Below, piece after piece: positions 1 through 9,493 of a stretch of 64,000 nt of DNA (the first letter of the stretch is position 1; every line of letters begins with the position of its first letter). The stretch is from contig NZ_PCQA01000001.1 in assembly GCF_002979915.1 (NCBI RefSeq), forward strand, positions 620,001-684,000, read 5' to 3'. The stretch is from Arthrobacter sp. MYb213. Its GTDB lineage: Bacteria; Actinomycetota; Actinomycetes; Actinomycetales; Micrococcaceae. The position numbers and the translations under genes are program-made. The notes under the pieces were generated by a model. That model was not told where the DNA came from and ran no database searches. It saw only the letters and a program-made list of their open reading frames with translations.

Positions 1-23
1 CCCAGAATGGAGTATTCATAGCA

Positions 24-1457
24 CTATCCCTCAGTCAATGGTGCTTTGAGTTCCCAGTGAGCAACGAGCCCTCCTGGGTAAAGTCCGCCGGCCGCGGTTT
101 GCGACATTTCGGCATGGCAGTGCATCGGGTAGCCCCAGTCCTCGGTCCGGGCATACCAAACCTTGTCGGTAGCATCTGGCGGACGCTTCATGGGAATCAT
201 GCAGTCCTTGCGATCCATAGGAGGCAACTCGACAACGTCTTCCCATTGCTGCAACGCGACATGCCCGTCCTCGTCAACCTTCCCGAATTCTCGGGGCCAT
301 TCGACATTATTACGTCGCACGGTCCATAGATGATTTCCATGGAAATGAATCTGGTGATAGGCAATTCCGGCGTTGACCAACCGAACCATTTGACCCGCGC
401 GAATGGTGCCCAGGGTCAGATCCTCACCAAAGTCGCGGATGTCGATTTGCCGCGGATATCCGGAGACCAGAGATTCTTCGTGTGCTGCAAGATTATTTGC
501 TCGATCCGGCGAATGTCCCAGAGCCTCGTAACCGCTTCGGTCATTGAGCATGAAGTAGCGTGGAACCGCCGGATATTTGTCTTGGTCCACCGTGCCGCCG
601 GCCGCTTCGATCCCGGTCCATGTAGTACAAATCGCGTGCGTAATCCATAACCATTGCCGCTCAAATCCAGCCTGCCCCGGCGAGACGCGCCAAGCGTCTT
701 CCGGATCGAGCACCACCAGTGCGCCGAACAGTCCCATGACACGCTGGACCGGAGCATTCGTCGGATCATGGTAGATATAGGTCCCCGGATAAGGCGCGTC
801 GAATTCCAACAGAGCTTCGCCACCAGGTGCTATCGGTCCTGTCCCTAAGTCCACACGGCCGTGTCCCGTCTGCGCGAAGGTTAGCTCGTGAGTTCCAGCC
901 AACCGGTTGAACACCCGAATACGGATCTTGGAGCCAGTTTCCGCGATAATCGTGCGTTGCGGAAAATAGCTGGCCCAATAGTTGCGCCGAATAAAATACT
1001 GCCCCGGGTTAGCCGGGTCAGGACCAGCCGGGAGCGGTGTGCCAGCCACGGGCTTCACCGCATCCAGAGGATAGCTACGAGACTCGGTGACAGACCCATC
1101 ACGGCCAAAAATCTTGGGCACGATACGCAGGGAAGGATTTTTATCCCCCAAATTACTGGGACGATCTCCGAATCCACGTTGGTATACCAATGAGTCGTCG
1201 ACCATTTTGGTGTAGCCCTCGTTGATGTACAGGTCTAGTACACCGGGGATTGGCTCCACGGCAGCGGGCACAGCACGCGGGGCTCGGATAGACGAAGACG
1301 CAACCGCTGGGGCGCTCCGAGCTGCAAGTCCCACAGCTACTCCAAAACCGGTAGCAGCACCTAGTTTCAGCACTTTGGCACGATTTAGTAGATGCTCTTG
1401 ACTGCTTTCTTGCAGGACTGACGCACGCTCAACGGGTGATGGATATTTCTCAGACAT
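24..1457 (-). CDS. Multicopper-oxidase-like secreted protein
   Basis: Likely an extracytoplasmic cupredoxin-fold oxidase of 477 residues. The ATG at 1457 is chosen because GGAGAG lies just upstream; an in-frame extension to 1544 has no such site. A hydrophobic segment at residues 32-54 is a probable signal or anchor. The oxidase signature HQIHFHG is at about 368-374 and HCHAEMSQ at about 446-453. The usual HWHG motif of the first domain is not visible, the second motif keeps a single His (YHDPTN, about 229), and the type 1 His after HCH is replaced by Ser. The fold assignment is firm, the copper content is not. The gene overlaps the preceding one by 8 bases, so the pair is probably translated together. 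Confidence 0.8.
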   Translation of the reverse strand: MSEKYPSPVERASVLQESSQEHLLNRAKVLKLGAATGFGVAVGLAARSAPAVASSSIRAPRAVPAAVEPIPGVLDLYINEGYTKMVDDSLVYQRGFGDRPSNLGDKNPSLRIVPKIFGRDGSVTESRSYPLDAVKPVAGTPLPAGPDPANPGQYFIRRNYWASYFPQRTIIAETGSKIRIRVFNRLAGTHELTFAQTGHGRVDLGTGPIAPGGEALLEFDAPYPGTYIYHDPTNAPVQRVMGLFGALVVLDPEDAWRVSPGQAGFERQWLWITHAICTTWTGIEAAGGTVDQDKYPAVPRYFMLNDRSGYEALGHSPDRANNLAAHEESLVSGYPRQIDIRDFGEDLTLGTIRAGQMVRLVNAGIAYHQIHFHGNHLWTVRRNNVEWPREFGKVDEDGHVALQQWEDVVELPPMDRKDCMIPMKRPPDATDKVWYARTEDWGYPMHCHAEMSQTAAGGLYPGGLVAHWELKAPLTEG

Positions 1458-2112
1458 GGCTACTCTCCAGAAAACCGGGACGCCACTTGACCGGCGGCAT
1501 GGGAACTTCCACGAGATCGCCACCAGGGTTAGCGATATCGTCAAAGAACGCAGTGAAGTTCGTAGAATCCGAAGGCACCAGGAAGCTGATTTTTGCTCGT
1601 TCCTCGGTTCCGGGCAGCATAAGCACCGGCGCGAGATCGTTCCATCGATTGACGACTAGCCATGGCTGGCTATTACCGCGAAGGCGCAACTGCCCGGGCG
1701 AGAACATTTGCTCCCGTTCGCTTTCATTGAAGACATCGAGCCGCACGAGCACGTGATCGCCGAAAGTCATATTGATCGGCTGTGCAGATCTTCCGCTGAC
1801 GGCCCCGTGACCGGCATGCGCGCCACCTATATTGGCATCGCCAGGAAGTCGTGATTGCCGTTCGGCCAGAGCAATTCTGATTCGTCCGAAACTAGTGGGA
1901 ACCGTAATGCTTCCCGGAGGGCCAGCAGCCGAAAACGCTAGCCCGAGCGATGCGATACCACCAGCTCCAAGTACAAACGATGAGCCGAGCGCTATACCAA
2001 ATGCGCGTCTGGACATTCTCGCTTTGCCGTCATCTTCAACTTCACGCGGTTTTGGATTCACCCCACGAATCCTATGGCGCGCGCCATCAGTTGTCCCCCA
2101 AGCGGCAAGCAT
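1450..2112 (-). CDS. Twin-arginine-signal protein paired with the multicopper oxidase
   Basis: A 220-residue protein of unknown function. The ATG at 2112 follows GGGGAG at good spacing; an internal ATG at 2016 would start directly at MSRRAFGIALGSS but lacks a clear ribosome site. SRRAFG followed by a hydrophobic stretch fits a twin-arginine export signal. The rest, with MTFGDHVLVRLDVFNESE and several Gly/Pro-rich strands, looks like a beta-sandwich domain and may be cupredoxin-like, though I see no clear copper ligands apart from the GGAHAGHG stretch. Its coupling to the oxidase gene suggests a periplasm-side partner or electron donor; that role is inference. Confidence 0.65.
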   Translation of the reverse strand: MLAAWGTTDGARHRIRGVNPKPREVEDDGKARMSRRAFGIALGSSFVLGAGGIASLGLAFSAAGPPGSITVPTSFGRIRIALAERQSRLPGDANIGGAHAGHGAVSGRSAQPINMTFGDHVLVRLDVFNESEREQMFSPGQLRLRGNSQPWLVVNRWNDLAPVLMLPGTEERAKISFLVPSDSTNFTAFFDDIANPGGDLVEVPMPPVKWRPGFLESSHV

Positions 2113-2668
2113 CCTACACTCCCCCATGCACCGTCTAAGTGTCCGCAAATATCCCCAAGATAAATTCAGACCTCATTTTCTACCTATGACGTAATTATGA
2201 CCGCCCAACAGTGGACTGTAAAGAAAAATTTTTGCACTCAAAAATTTGATTGCACGATTCAACCAATTATATATTTAATTTCACCTCGAGAATACTATTT
2301 AACATTTCAAATTAAACATTTACTACGCGTGACTAGGGAAAATACTCAGAATCGATGATTCAAATACATTCCCGCATCACGCGCAAAATTGTTCCTGTGA
2401 AATTCCTCAGCCAGTGATTAATCATCGTGATACAAATTGCCGACTTCACGAAAACATTTACTGTTCACGAAGTGTTCCGCGCCCACAAATAATGAAGGTG
2501 GCTTGAGTGATAGTCGATAGAAATAAAGAACCAGCCCGGACGCGTCAGAAGGCGCGCATGATGATAAATTACCGCCACGCTCCCACCGACTTCCATAAGG
2601 TAGGACATCAAAGTATATTTGCCAGTGATGCAGGCCACTTTAGAATCGTCGGTACTGAAAGGTTTTAG
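2113..2668. other. AT-rich divergent intergenic region
   Basis: About 550 bases between the oxidase pair and the acyl-CoA synthetase, clearly AT-richer than the flanking genes. It must hold divergent promoters. The octamer TTCACGAA occurs as a direct repeat at 2445-2452 and 2464-2471, a possible regulator site upstream of the synthetase. No convincing gene is present. Confidence 0.5.
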
Positions 2669-4384
2669 ATGAACGTCACCGAAGAATTTCGCTCCGTCCG
2701 TAATCAGCTATTGGAATTGCGCCAAGACTATTCGAAAGCCCGCGAAGAGTTCTCGTGGCCAGAATTCACGCATTTTAACTTCGGCTATGACTGGTTCGAT
2801 CAGGTAGCCCTTGACCCTCAGCGTGGAGATACCCCTGCACTGATCATCACCGAACTTGATGGCACCTCCACCCGGCGGACCTGGCAAGAACTTTCACAGC
2901 GCTCCACACAGTTGGCACGCTGGCTCAGCGACCAAGGCGTCAAGCGCTCCGATTCCATCGCGGTGATGCTCGGCAACCAGGTAGAACTATGGGAGACCAT
3001 GCTCGCCGGGATCAAGCTCGGAGCCATTCTCGTTCCCTGCACCACGCAACTAACCTCCACAGACCTAGAAGACCGTATTGACCGCGGACATGTCTCATGG
3101 ATGATTACCAACGAAGCTGAGATTCCAAAGTTTGAGACCGTCCCCGGGGACTACAAGCTCATTCAAATTGGAGGAACTCCCAGCGGCGATAATTTGAACT
3201 ATGCGGACTCTTTCACCGCACCCACTGAGTTCAAACTCAGCGAACCAACTCGCGCAGATGAAACTCTGCTGCGTTACTTCACCTCCGGGACCACCTCTAA
3301 GGCGAAGCTCGTAGAGCATACGCACACTTCCTACCCGGTAGGTCACCTAAGCACCATGTTCTGGATTGGCTTAGAACCAGGAGATGTTCACCTCAACGTT
3401 GCCTCCCCTGGCTGGGCCAAGCACGCATGGTCAAATCTCTTTACCCCTTGGAATGCCGAAGCCACGGTGTTCATCTACAACTATGAACGCTTTGATGCCG
3501 CCGCTCTGATGAGCCAAATGGCCAAGGAACATGTCACGAGCTTCTGCGCTCCGCCAACAGTTTGGCGGTTACTCATTCAGGCGGATCTCACCTTGCTTAA
3601 GACTCCCCCGGGCAAACTAGTATCTGCCGGCGAACCGCTGAACGCCGAAGTCATTGACCAGGTACAGCGAGCATGGGGTCAAGTGATTCGAGACGGATTT
3701 GGACAGACAGAAACCACCGTGCAGATTGCCAATCCTCCGGGTGAACGCATCACCATTGGTGCCATGGGACGCCCTATGCCCGGTTATGACATCATTCTTC
3801 GAGATCCTGCCTCCGGCGAGGAGGGCGATCTTGGAGAAATCTGTCTGGTGACCACCCCTCGTCCATTGGGTTTGATGAAGGGCTATTTCGAAAACGAAGA
3901 AAAGACCGCGGAGGTTTTCCGCGACAACGTTTATCACACCGGCGATATCGCCGAGCGTGATGAGCACGGTGTACTGACCTATGTGGGTCGCGCCGACGAT
4001 GTGTTCAAATCCAGCGACTATAAGCTCAGCCCGTTCGAACTCGAATCAGTGCTCATTGAGCATCCGGGGGTAGGCGAAGCCGCGGTAGTTCCGGCGCCAG
4101 ATGAATTACGCCTCAGCGTCCCCAAGGCTTACATCGTTCCAGCCAACGGTTATGAGCCAACCGCAGAGCTAGCCGAAAGTATTTTGACCTATTGTCGAGA
4201 GCATCTGGCAGCCTACAAACGCATTCGCCGACTCGAGTTCGCGGACCTTCCTAAGACGATCTCTGGAAAGATTCGCCGCGTAGAACTACGTAAGGCAGAG
4301 GAAAAGATTCACAGCACAGGTCAAGTCTCAGGGACCGAGTTCAGAGATACAGATTTTCCCTCGCTACGTGCGAAAAAGGGATAA
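2669..4384 (+). CDS. AMP-forming acyl-CoA synthetase
   Basis: A 571-residue member of the ANL (AMP-binding) superfamily that activates a carboxylic acid to its acyl-CoA through an acyl-adenylate. The phosphate-binding loop reads TSGTTSKAKLVEH (about residue 208), the adenine-site motif is DGFGQTETT (about 343), and the C-terminal domain ends with the catalytic lysine in SGKIRRVEL. The stretch SPGWAKHAWSNLFTPW resembles medium-chain acyl-CoA and acetyl-CoA synthetases rather than long-chain fadD enzymes, so acetate to medium-chain or aromatic acids are the likely substrates. GAAAGG precedes the ATG. The gene stands alone and ends at a strong terminator. Confidence 0.88.
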   Translation: MNVTEEFRSVRNQLLELRQDYSKAREEFSWPEFTHFNFGYDWFDQVALDPQRGDTPALIITELDGTSTRRTWQELSQRSTQLARWLSDQGVKRSDSIAVMLGNQVELWETMLAGIKLGAILVPCTTQLTSTDLEDRIDRGHVSWMITNEAEIPKFETVPGDYKLIQIGGTPSGDNLNYADSFTAPTEFKLSEPTRADETLLRYFTSGTTSKAKLVEHTHTSYPVGHLSTMFWIGLEPGDVHLNVASPGWAKHAWSNLFTPWNAEATVFIYNYERFDAAALMSQMAKEHVTSFCAPPTVWRLLIQADLTLLKTPPGKLVSAGEPLNAEVIDQVQRAWGQVIRDGFGQTETTVQIANPPGERITIGAMGRPMPGYDIILRDPASGEEGDLGEICLVTTPRPLGLMKGYFENEEKTAEVFRDNVYHTGDIAERDEHGVLTYVGRADDVFKSSDYKLSPFELESVLIEHPGVGEAAVVPAPDELRLSVPKAYIVPANGYEPTAELAESILTYCREHLAAYKRIRRLEFADLPKTISGKIRRVELRKAEEKIHSTGQVSGTEFRDTDFPSLRAKKG

Positions 4385-4403
4385 CCCCGGCTCACACGGT
4401 TAG

Positions 4404-4453
4404 AAATGGTTCCCCCGGTGCTGCGCTTAGACGCTGCACCGGGGGAACCATTT
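4404..4453. terminator. Bidirectional terminator
   Basis: Perfect 18-bp inverted repeat (4404-4421 with 4436-4453), GC-rich in the middle and running into TTTTT on the + side and A-rich sequence on the other. It separates the convergent synthetase and 393-residue genes and can serve both. Confidence 0.9.
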
Positions 4454-4465
4454 TTCTTGATCAGC

Positions 4466-5647
4466 TCATCGGTTTTTCAGCTGCGCTTTAAGTACCTGGC
4501 GTATCCCGCGTGCTAGGTAGTAGCCTGCATCTGAATACCAAAAGAACATGATGGTCCGGCGCCATCCGGTACCCGGTTTACCCGAAGTTTTCATCCAGCG
4601 ATTGAGCAGGGCTCCCGCCCCGATGACCGCTATAGATGAGGACATCAGCGCTGCAGGACTCCACCCGGTGCGGTACACCAGCTTCATCACTCCTTTGGCT
4701 TTAGCCATCTCTTCTTCGAACGCGAGGTCTAGGCCCGCTGGCAGACTGCGCGGCAGCTCGGTGAATTCTACCGCCAGCGGTTCGCCGCGCAGGTAGTCGA
4801 CCATTTCCTCCGGCAACCCCAGCCCCTTCAGAAAAAGTCGTAGTCCGTCCAGGCTGCGTAGCTTAGCTAAGCGCACGATACCTACGGCCGCCTCGGGCCA
4901 GAATCTTTCAAGTTCCAAAAGCTCTTCGGAATCGGCGGCGTACAGTTGCGCGCCGAGCTTGGCTTGGAGCTGGGCAACCTCACTGCCGGTGGCGGCCATG
5001 GGTACCGGACGGTCCTCGGTGGGCAGCCAGTATTCAAGAACGTTACTGTCCTGGAATTGGAAGGATTTTGCCGTGGCATGGACACTGAGCTGAATGTATC
5101 CTTCGGAGCTCTTCAGCTCGATGGCACGAAGCAGCTTCTGTCCCAGTCTGATTTCAACCGGCTCTCCTTCTCGGACGGCTAGGATCTTATCTTCCGTCTG
5201 CCGTACCTTCCATACCCCTGGGTACCCTAGCGAGGACATGACCAATTCGCTGGGCATTAGGTGGGTTCCGGCTACTACTTGCTTCCCTGAGTTTGTTTCT
5301 GCTGCATCATCGTCACCGGTAAATTCCACCTCGGTACCAGCCACTACGATGCCATCCAGGCTCAGTGCCTGAGCACCCGCGGCTTCTAGCAACTCTTCAG
5401 CCAGTTCCTGAATAGACTGCTCGTGCTTGGCTACTTCGCCGGTCTCGGTTGCCGTGAGCAAGGAGCTTTCCTTGTTGGTGGCTACGTCTACGGGTACATA
5501 GGTCAGTTGATCACTTGCCTGCGGTGCCCCTAAGTAACCGATCAGCCCATGGGAATTTAGCGCGTCAAAGACTTTTTGTGCAGCGTCGCTGTCGCGGGAG
5601 TGGAACTCAAATCCGAGGGAGACGAGGTCAAACGATTCGGTGCTCAT
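4466..5647 (-). CDS. Uncharacterised 393-residue protein, possible membrane-associated C-terminus
   Basis: I do not recognise this family. The first 100 or so residues (starting MSTESFDLVSLGFEF) and the Ala/Glu-rich middle look soluble and acidic. A repeated theme of 'EFT' and 'VEFTE' stretches suggests beta-rich segments. Near the C-terminus, AALMSSSIAVIGAGALL is a single candidate membrane helix followed by a basic, aromatic tail (MFFWYSDAGYYLARGIRQ). The gene is monocistronic, opposed to the acyl-CoA synthetase. Codon use and length argue that it is real. Confidence 0.7.
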   Translation of the reverse strand: MSTESFDLVSLGFEFHSRDSDAAQKVFDALNSHGLIGYLGAPQASDQLTYVPVDVATNKESSLLTATETGEVAKHEQSIQELAEELLEAAGAQALSLDGIVVAGTEVEFTGDDDAAETNSGKQVVAGTHLMPSELVMSSLGYPGVWKVRQTEDKILAVREGEPVEIRLGQKLLRAIELKSSEGYIQLSVHATAKSFQFQDSNVLEYWLPTEDRPVPMAATGSEVAQLQAKLGAQLYAADSEELLELERFWPEAAVGIVRLAKLRSLDGLRLFLKGLGLPEEMVDYLRGEPLAVEFTELPRSLPAGLDLAFEEEMAKAKGVMKLVYRTGWSPAALMSSSIAVIGAGALLNRWMKTSGKPGTGWRRTIMFFWYSDAGYYLARGIRQVLKAQLKNR

Positions 5648-6218
5648 AGTCCACTTTCGCTAGGAATTTATCTACTGCACTCATCCTATGATTTTCAGGC
5701 GGGTCGGGAATCGCTCTCAGTGCTCACTCTCGGAACCCATAAGGTGTCGGAAATAGGCATAAAGGAGGAGGTCTCTTTGATCTCACGCAAGCAGTAGGCC
5801 TACCGTGACCTCAAATCTCGACAAGCGCTATGAAGCAAGCGAACCGCTACTTGCCTTGCACACCGCTCGGATCGATACTTCGCTGGGTGAACGTATCACC
5901 TGCAACACGGGGACTCCCGGTGACTGTTTACAAGGTAATCCTTGGTGATGCGGCTGGAAAATGTGAGCGGGCGGAGCAACTAGTGGAAGGTATTGTTGGC
6001 ATACCGCCCACCTCGCTTTTCTGGAAGATTCACCAAATCTAACCAAGGAATGCTGAGGATCCACGGTACCGTTCGGGCCCCGCGGTGGGTACCCAATTCA
6101 GTGATGCCGAATTTGCTTCGCTGAGCTCAGCGGTTCTCACCCGAGTCCCCATCTTCATGACCAAATTTCTTTGGATCATAAATCGCCGCGATGATAGCTC
6201 GTGAACTAGGCATCTTGG
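5648..6218. other. Intergenic region without a supported gene
   Basis: About 570 bases between the 393-residue gene and the last permease gene. Short open frames exist on both strands (for example a GTG frame of 47 codons from 5804 and a 39-codon minus-strand frame near 6160), but none has a family match I recognise. The position downstream of the iron permeases is where an ATPase gene would normally lie; none is present. Confidence 0.5.
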
Positions 6219-7235
6219 CTAAACGCTGCGCACCCGCGACTGGCGAAGCACTAGGAAGATCAAATATGGGGCACCAATCACCGCGGTTGCCACCCCGGCG
6301 GGAAGTACCACCTCAAAAAGCCGTGCGGCAGCCAGATCGGCAAGCAATACGAAGATCGCACCAACTAGTGCGCTATGCGCCACCGGCGGAATGGTGGTGC
6401 GCGCAATCAATCGGGAGGCATGTCCACTGGCCAGCGCAACAAAGGCCAACGGACCGGCGATGATGGTGGCTGCGATGGCCAGGGCCGTAGCCAGACCCAA
6501 CACGATGATTCGCTCCCTGCCCAGGTTCATTCCCAGCGCGCGGGCGGTATCTGAGTCCAGGGCCAACACCTCGCGCTGATTACGCAGCCCCGCTGCCGCC
6601 GCGATGCCCAGCACAATAAGGATCGGTGCTACTCGCAGATCCGCCCAGGAGATCCCGTTGACCGTTCCGGCCATCCAAGTCAGCGCCTGCTGAGCATTGT
6701 GCACCTCACCTAGAGTCAGCATCCACGAAGTCAGGGCGGCGCACAGCCCACTCATGCCCAGACCAACGAGTATCAGACGGTTGCTTTCCAATGAGCTGCG
6801 CCAGACTAGGGAGAAAACCAGCGCCGAGACCAGTATCCCACCTAGGGCCGCGGCGATTTCAAGGCCGTAGTCGTGTAGAAACATCGGCAGACCCTGGACT
6901 TGGCTGGTCAGCGCCAGCACCGCCACAGCACCGAGCGCCGCACCATTGGTGACCCCGAGGATATCGGGACTGGCCAAGGGATTTCTTGCCACGGTTTGAG
7001 TCAACGCTCCAGCCACACCGAAACCCATACCGGCGAGAATCGCGGCTACGCTGCGCGGGAGCCGGAACTCGATGATGGCCAGCGCGGTGCGCTCATCCGG
7101 AGCCATGCCGACCAGGCTGGAGACCACGTCACCCAGCGCAATCGGTGTGCCACCAATGGAAATATGCAGGCAGAGCGCCGCCAAGAGCACCAGCAACAGG
7201 GACAGTGCCGCGGGCAAGGCACGGCGCCGACTCAT
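6219..7235 (-). CDS. FecCD-family iron-siderophore ABC permease (second)
   Basis: A 338-residue inner-membrane permease of the FecCD/BtuC type, with about nine to ten hydrophobic helices. Family marks include FRLPRSVAAILAGMGFGVAG near the N-terminus, TQTVARNPLASPDILGV, and GPLAFVALASGHASRL near the C-terminus where the ATPase-coupling loop normally lies. The start overlaps the end of the upstream permease gene by four bases (ATGA), so the two are coupled and should form a heterodimeric channel. In the family GPI(A/V)FVGL is usual before the coupling region; here GPLAFVALASGH is a slight deviation. Confidence 0.92.
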   Translation of the reverse strand: MSRRRALPAALSLLLVLLAALCLHISIGGTPIALGDVVSSLVGMAPDERTALAIIEFRLPRSVAAILAGMGFGVAGALTQTVARNPLASPDILGVTNGAALGAVAVLALTSQVQGLPMFLHDYGLEIAAALGGILVSALVFSLVWRSSLESNRLILVGLGMSGLCAALTSWMLTLGEVHNAQQALTWMAGTVNGISWADLRVAPILIVLGIAAAAGLRNQREVLALDSDTARALGMNLGRERIIVLGLATALAIAATIIAGPLAFVALASGHASRLIARTTIPPVAHSALVGAIFVLLADLAAARLFEVVLPAGVATAVIGAPYLIFLVLRQSRVRSV

Positions 7236-8254
7236 ACGGACACCGCTTTACGTCGGCGGGCGATATAAATGAAGAACGGTGCGCCCAATAGCGCGATCAC
7301 CACACCTACTGGTAGTTCGCCCGGGCGGGCCAGCACCCGCCCGAATACATCGGCGACCACTAGGAGCAACGCTCCAATCAGGGCGGAACCCGGAAGCACC
7401 CAGCGGTAATCGGCGCCGAAAATCCGCCTAGATATGTGAGGTACCAGCAGTCCCAGGAAGGCGATCGGCCCTGCCAAGGTCACCGCGAGACCGGACAGCG
7501 CCACGACCGCGGCGAGCCCGATGCCACGTGCGCGCAGCGCCGTGATTCCCAGGGCGCGAGCCGAGTCCTCCCCGAGGGTCAGGGCGTTCAGCTGCCTGGT
7601 ATTGGCCATCGCGAGCGCGGTTCCGGCCAGTAGAAGTGGCCAAAGCACCAGGAAGGAATCGTAGCCTTGCACCACGGACCCCACCTGCCAGAAGCGCAGG
7701 GTTTCCAACGCCGCCTCGCTGAGCAGCACGATAGCCGAAACTACCCCGGCGCACAGTGCGGTGACGGCCGCGCCGACAAGCACCAAGGTAATCGGCGAAG
7801 CGCCGCGGCCATCCACACGTCCGATGCCGAAGACGATGAGCGCAGCGATCAGCGCACCACCCAAGGCAAGCAGGGCCTGGGACCATGGCTCCAGCGGCCC
7901 GGAAAAGATCGCCACGGAAACGATTGCCAGCGCAGCGCCCTGGTTGATGCCCAACAGCCCTGGCTCCGCGATCGGATTGCGGGTATGGCCCTGGATCAGC
8001 GTGCCGGCCATCCCTAGGGCCATGCCGGCCGCCGACGCGGTCACGGTACGTGGCCAGCGGATCTCACGGATGGCGATGTCGCTGACTCGGTCATCGGGGC
8101 TAAGCAACGCGTGCCGCAGCTCGGCCAGCGTCGAGGTGCTGCTGCCGATCCATAGGCTGAGCATCACCACCGCAAGCACGCTGATTGCGAGAACCAGCAG
8201 GCTGGCCGCGCTTTTTCTGCTTCGTGAATTAACTGGATGTCCTTTGTGCGTCAC
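7232..8254 (-). CDS. FecCD-family iron-siderophore ABC permease (first)
   Basis: A 340-residue permease paralogous to the next gene. It has the typical IRWPRTVTASAAGMALGMAG, LIQGHTRNPIAEPGLLGI and GPIAFLGLLVPHISR motifs; the last is the classical FecCD/BtuC signature near the ATPase contact. Translation seems to start at GTG 8254, though no good ribosome site is visible. It is the first gene of a two-permease operon read away from the binding-protein gene, with the iron box in between, so the whole uptake system is probably derepressed in low iron. Confidence 0.92.
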   Translation of the reverse strand: MTHKGHPVNSRSRKSAASLLVLAISVLAVVMLSLWIGSSTSTLAELRHALLSPDDRVSDIAIREIRWPRTVTASAAGMALGMAGTLIQGHTRNPIAEPGLLGINQGAALAIVSVAIFSGPLEPWSQALLALGGALIAALIVFGIGRVDGRGASPITLVLVGAAVTALCAGVVSAIVLLSEAALETLRFWQVGSVVQGYDSFLVLWPLLLAGTALAMANTRQLNALTLGEDSARALGITALRARGIGLAAVVALSGLAVTLAGPIAFLGLLVPHISRRIFGADYRWVLPGSALIGALLLVVADVFGRVLARPGELPVGVVIALLGAPFFIYIARRRKAVSV

Positions 8255-8304
8255 GGATTGTTGCCTGTGCAGGCCAGTTCCGTGCTAATGTACGTTTCGC
8301 AGAT

Positions 8305-8323
8305 TGAGCTTACCCTAACCTAA
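8305..8323. promoter_or_regulatory. IdeR/DtxR-type iron box
   Basis: The 19 bases match the known DtxR/IdeR consensus TTAGGTTAGSCTAACCTAA at 16 of 19 positions. The box sits in the 130-base gap between the divergent permease and binding-protein genes, where Fe(II)-loaded repressor could shut both promoters. Confidence 0.8.
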
Positions 8324-8384
8324 GCTTGATAATCCAAAATAGATCACGATCGAATAATTCATTCCCTTCACCGAAAGCACTCGC

Positions 8385-9386
8385 ATGCAGACAACTCGTT
8401 TTATCGGACTCTCCGCGGCCCTAGCTGCGGCCGCGCTGGCCCTGACTTCCTGCGCAGGTACGCCCACTGCCGAAACCTCAGATTCGAACGGCACTGACTC
8501 GACGGCAGGCTACCCGGTGACCATCGAACATTTCCGCGGGAAAACAGAACTCGCTGAACGCCCGCTGCGCGTGGCCGCGCTGGACCCGTCCTACGTTGAT
8601 GCCACCATGCTGCTAGGGGCCGAGCTGGTCGCCTACACCGAATACCGCAAGTCCGGAAACCCCTTCCCCGAATACCTCGGCGATGTCACCGAGTTGACCG
8701 ATGAGGCGGTGAACGTGGGCACCACCACCGAACCGGATTTGGAAAAGCTACTCGCCGCCGCACCGGATGTCATCATCTCCGCCGATGTCCGCCAAGGCGC
8801 GATGTATGACCAGTTGAGCAAGATCGCCCCAACCATTTTCTCCGAGTCCACCGGACCGACCTGGAAAGAAAATGTTGTATTGCTAGGCGAGGCCCTGGGC
8901 AAGCAGAGCGAAGCCGAGAAGGCAGTCTCCGACTATGAGTCGCGTGCCGCGGCCGTAGGCGAGGAAATTCTGGCCAAGGCTCCGCAGACCACCTATTCAC
9001 TAGTGCGCTTTGCCGGCGAAGACACCGCACGACTCTATGCGACGGATTCATTCATCGGCGAGATCATGGTCGACATGAACATCCCCCGCCCGAAGGATGC
9101 CCCGGACACGACCGAGTCGATCTTCGTTCCACTGGCTCCCGAGGAAATCCTGAAGGCAGACGCTGAGGTCATTTTCCAATCCACATGGGCGCCGGAAGGC
9201 GCTGAGGGCGATGCTTCGCGAAGCCAGGAGAAGAAGTTCACCTCAAACCCGTTGTGGAAGAAGCTCACCGGCGAGGTCATGCCGGTAGACGATTCAATCT
9301 TCTTGTCTTCGGTTTCCTTGCAGGGTGCCAATGAAGTGATCACCCAGGTTGCCGAGCAATTCGAAGTTGATCCGCAACTGCCTTAA
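8385..9386 (+). CDS. Iron-siderophore-binding lipoprotein
   Basis: A 333-residue type III (FepB/FhuD-like) solute-binding protein. The N-terminus is a lipoprotein signal ending in the lipobox LTSCAG (Cys about 23). The mature part has the Peripla_BP_2 pattern: RPLRVAALDPSYVDATMLLG, EPDLEKLLAAAPDVIIS, then a second lobe with EEILKADAEVIFQSTW. It should capture ferric-siderophore outside the membrane and deliver it to the divergent permease pair. Start is the only good ATG; the ribosome site (GAAAG) is weak. Confidence 0.92.
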   Translation: MQTTRFIGLSAALAAAALALTSCAGTPTAETSDSNGTDSTAGYPVTIEHFRGKTELAERPLRVAALDPSYVDATMLLGAELVAYTEYRKSGNPFPEYLGDVTELTDEAVNVGTTTEPDLEKLLAAAPDVIISADVRQGAMYDQLSKIAPTIFSESTGPTWKENVVLLGEALGKQSEAEKAVSDYESRAAAVGEEILAKAPQTTYSLVRFAGEDTARLYATDSFIGEIMVDMNIPRPKDAPDTTESIFVPLAPEEILKADAEVIFQSTWAPEGAEGDASRSQEKKFTSNPLWKKLTGEVMPVDDSIFLSSVSLQGANEVITQVAEQFEVDPQLP

Positions 9387-9403
9387 CGGCCGGCGATTTA
9401 AGC

Positions 9404-9450
9404 GATCGAGCCCCCATCCGGCGTCTAACGCTGCGGACAGGGGCTCGATC
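9404..9450 (+). terminator. Hairpin after the binding-protein gene
   Basis: Perfect 11-bp arms (9404-9414 and 9440-9450) close a loop that itself can form a short inner stem. There is no U-tract, so it may act as an mRNA 3' stabiliser rather than a pure intrinsic terminator. Confidence 0.6.
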
Positions 9451-9493
9451 GGCATCAACTACCGATGCCGGTGTTGACTAATGTAGATAGTTT

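Noticed and set aside
5804-5947. GTG frame of 47 codons downstream of the FecCD genes
   Set aside because: No recognisable domain, and no resemblance to an ABC ATPase; too short to call.
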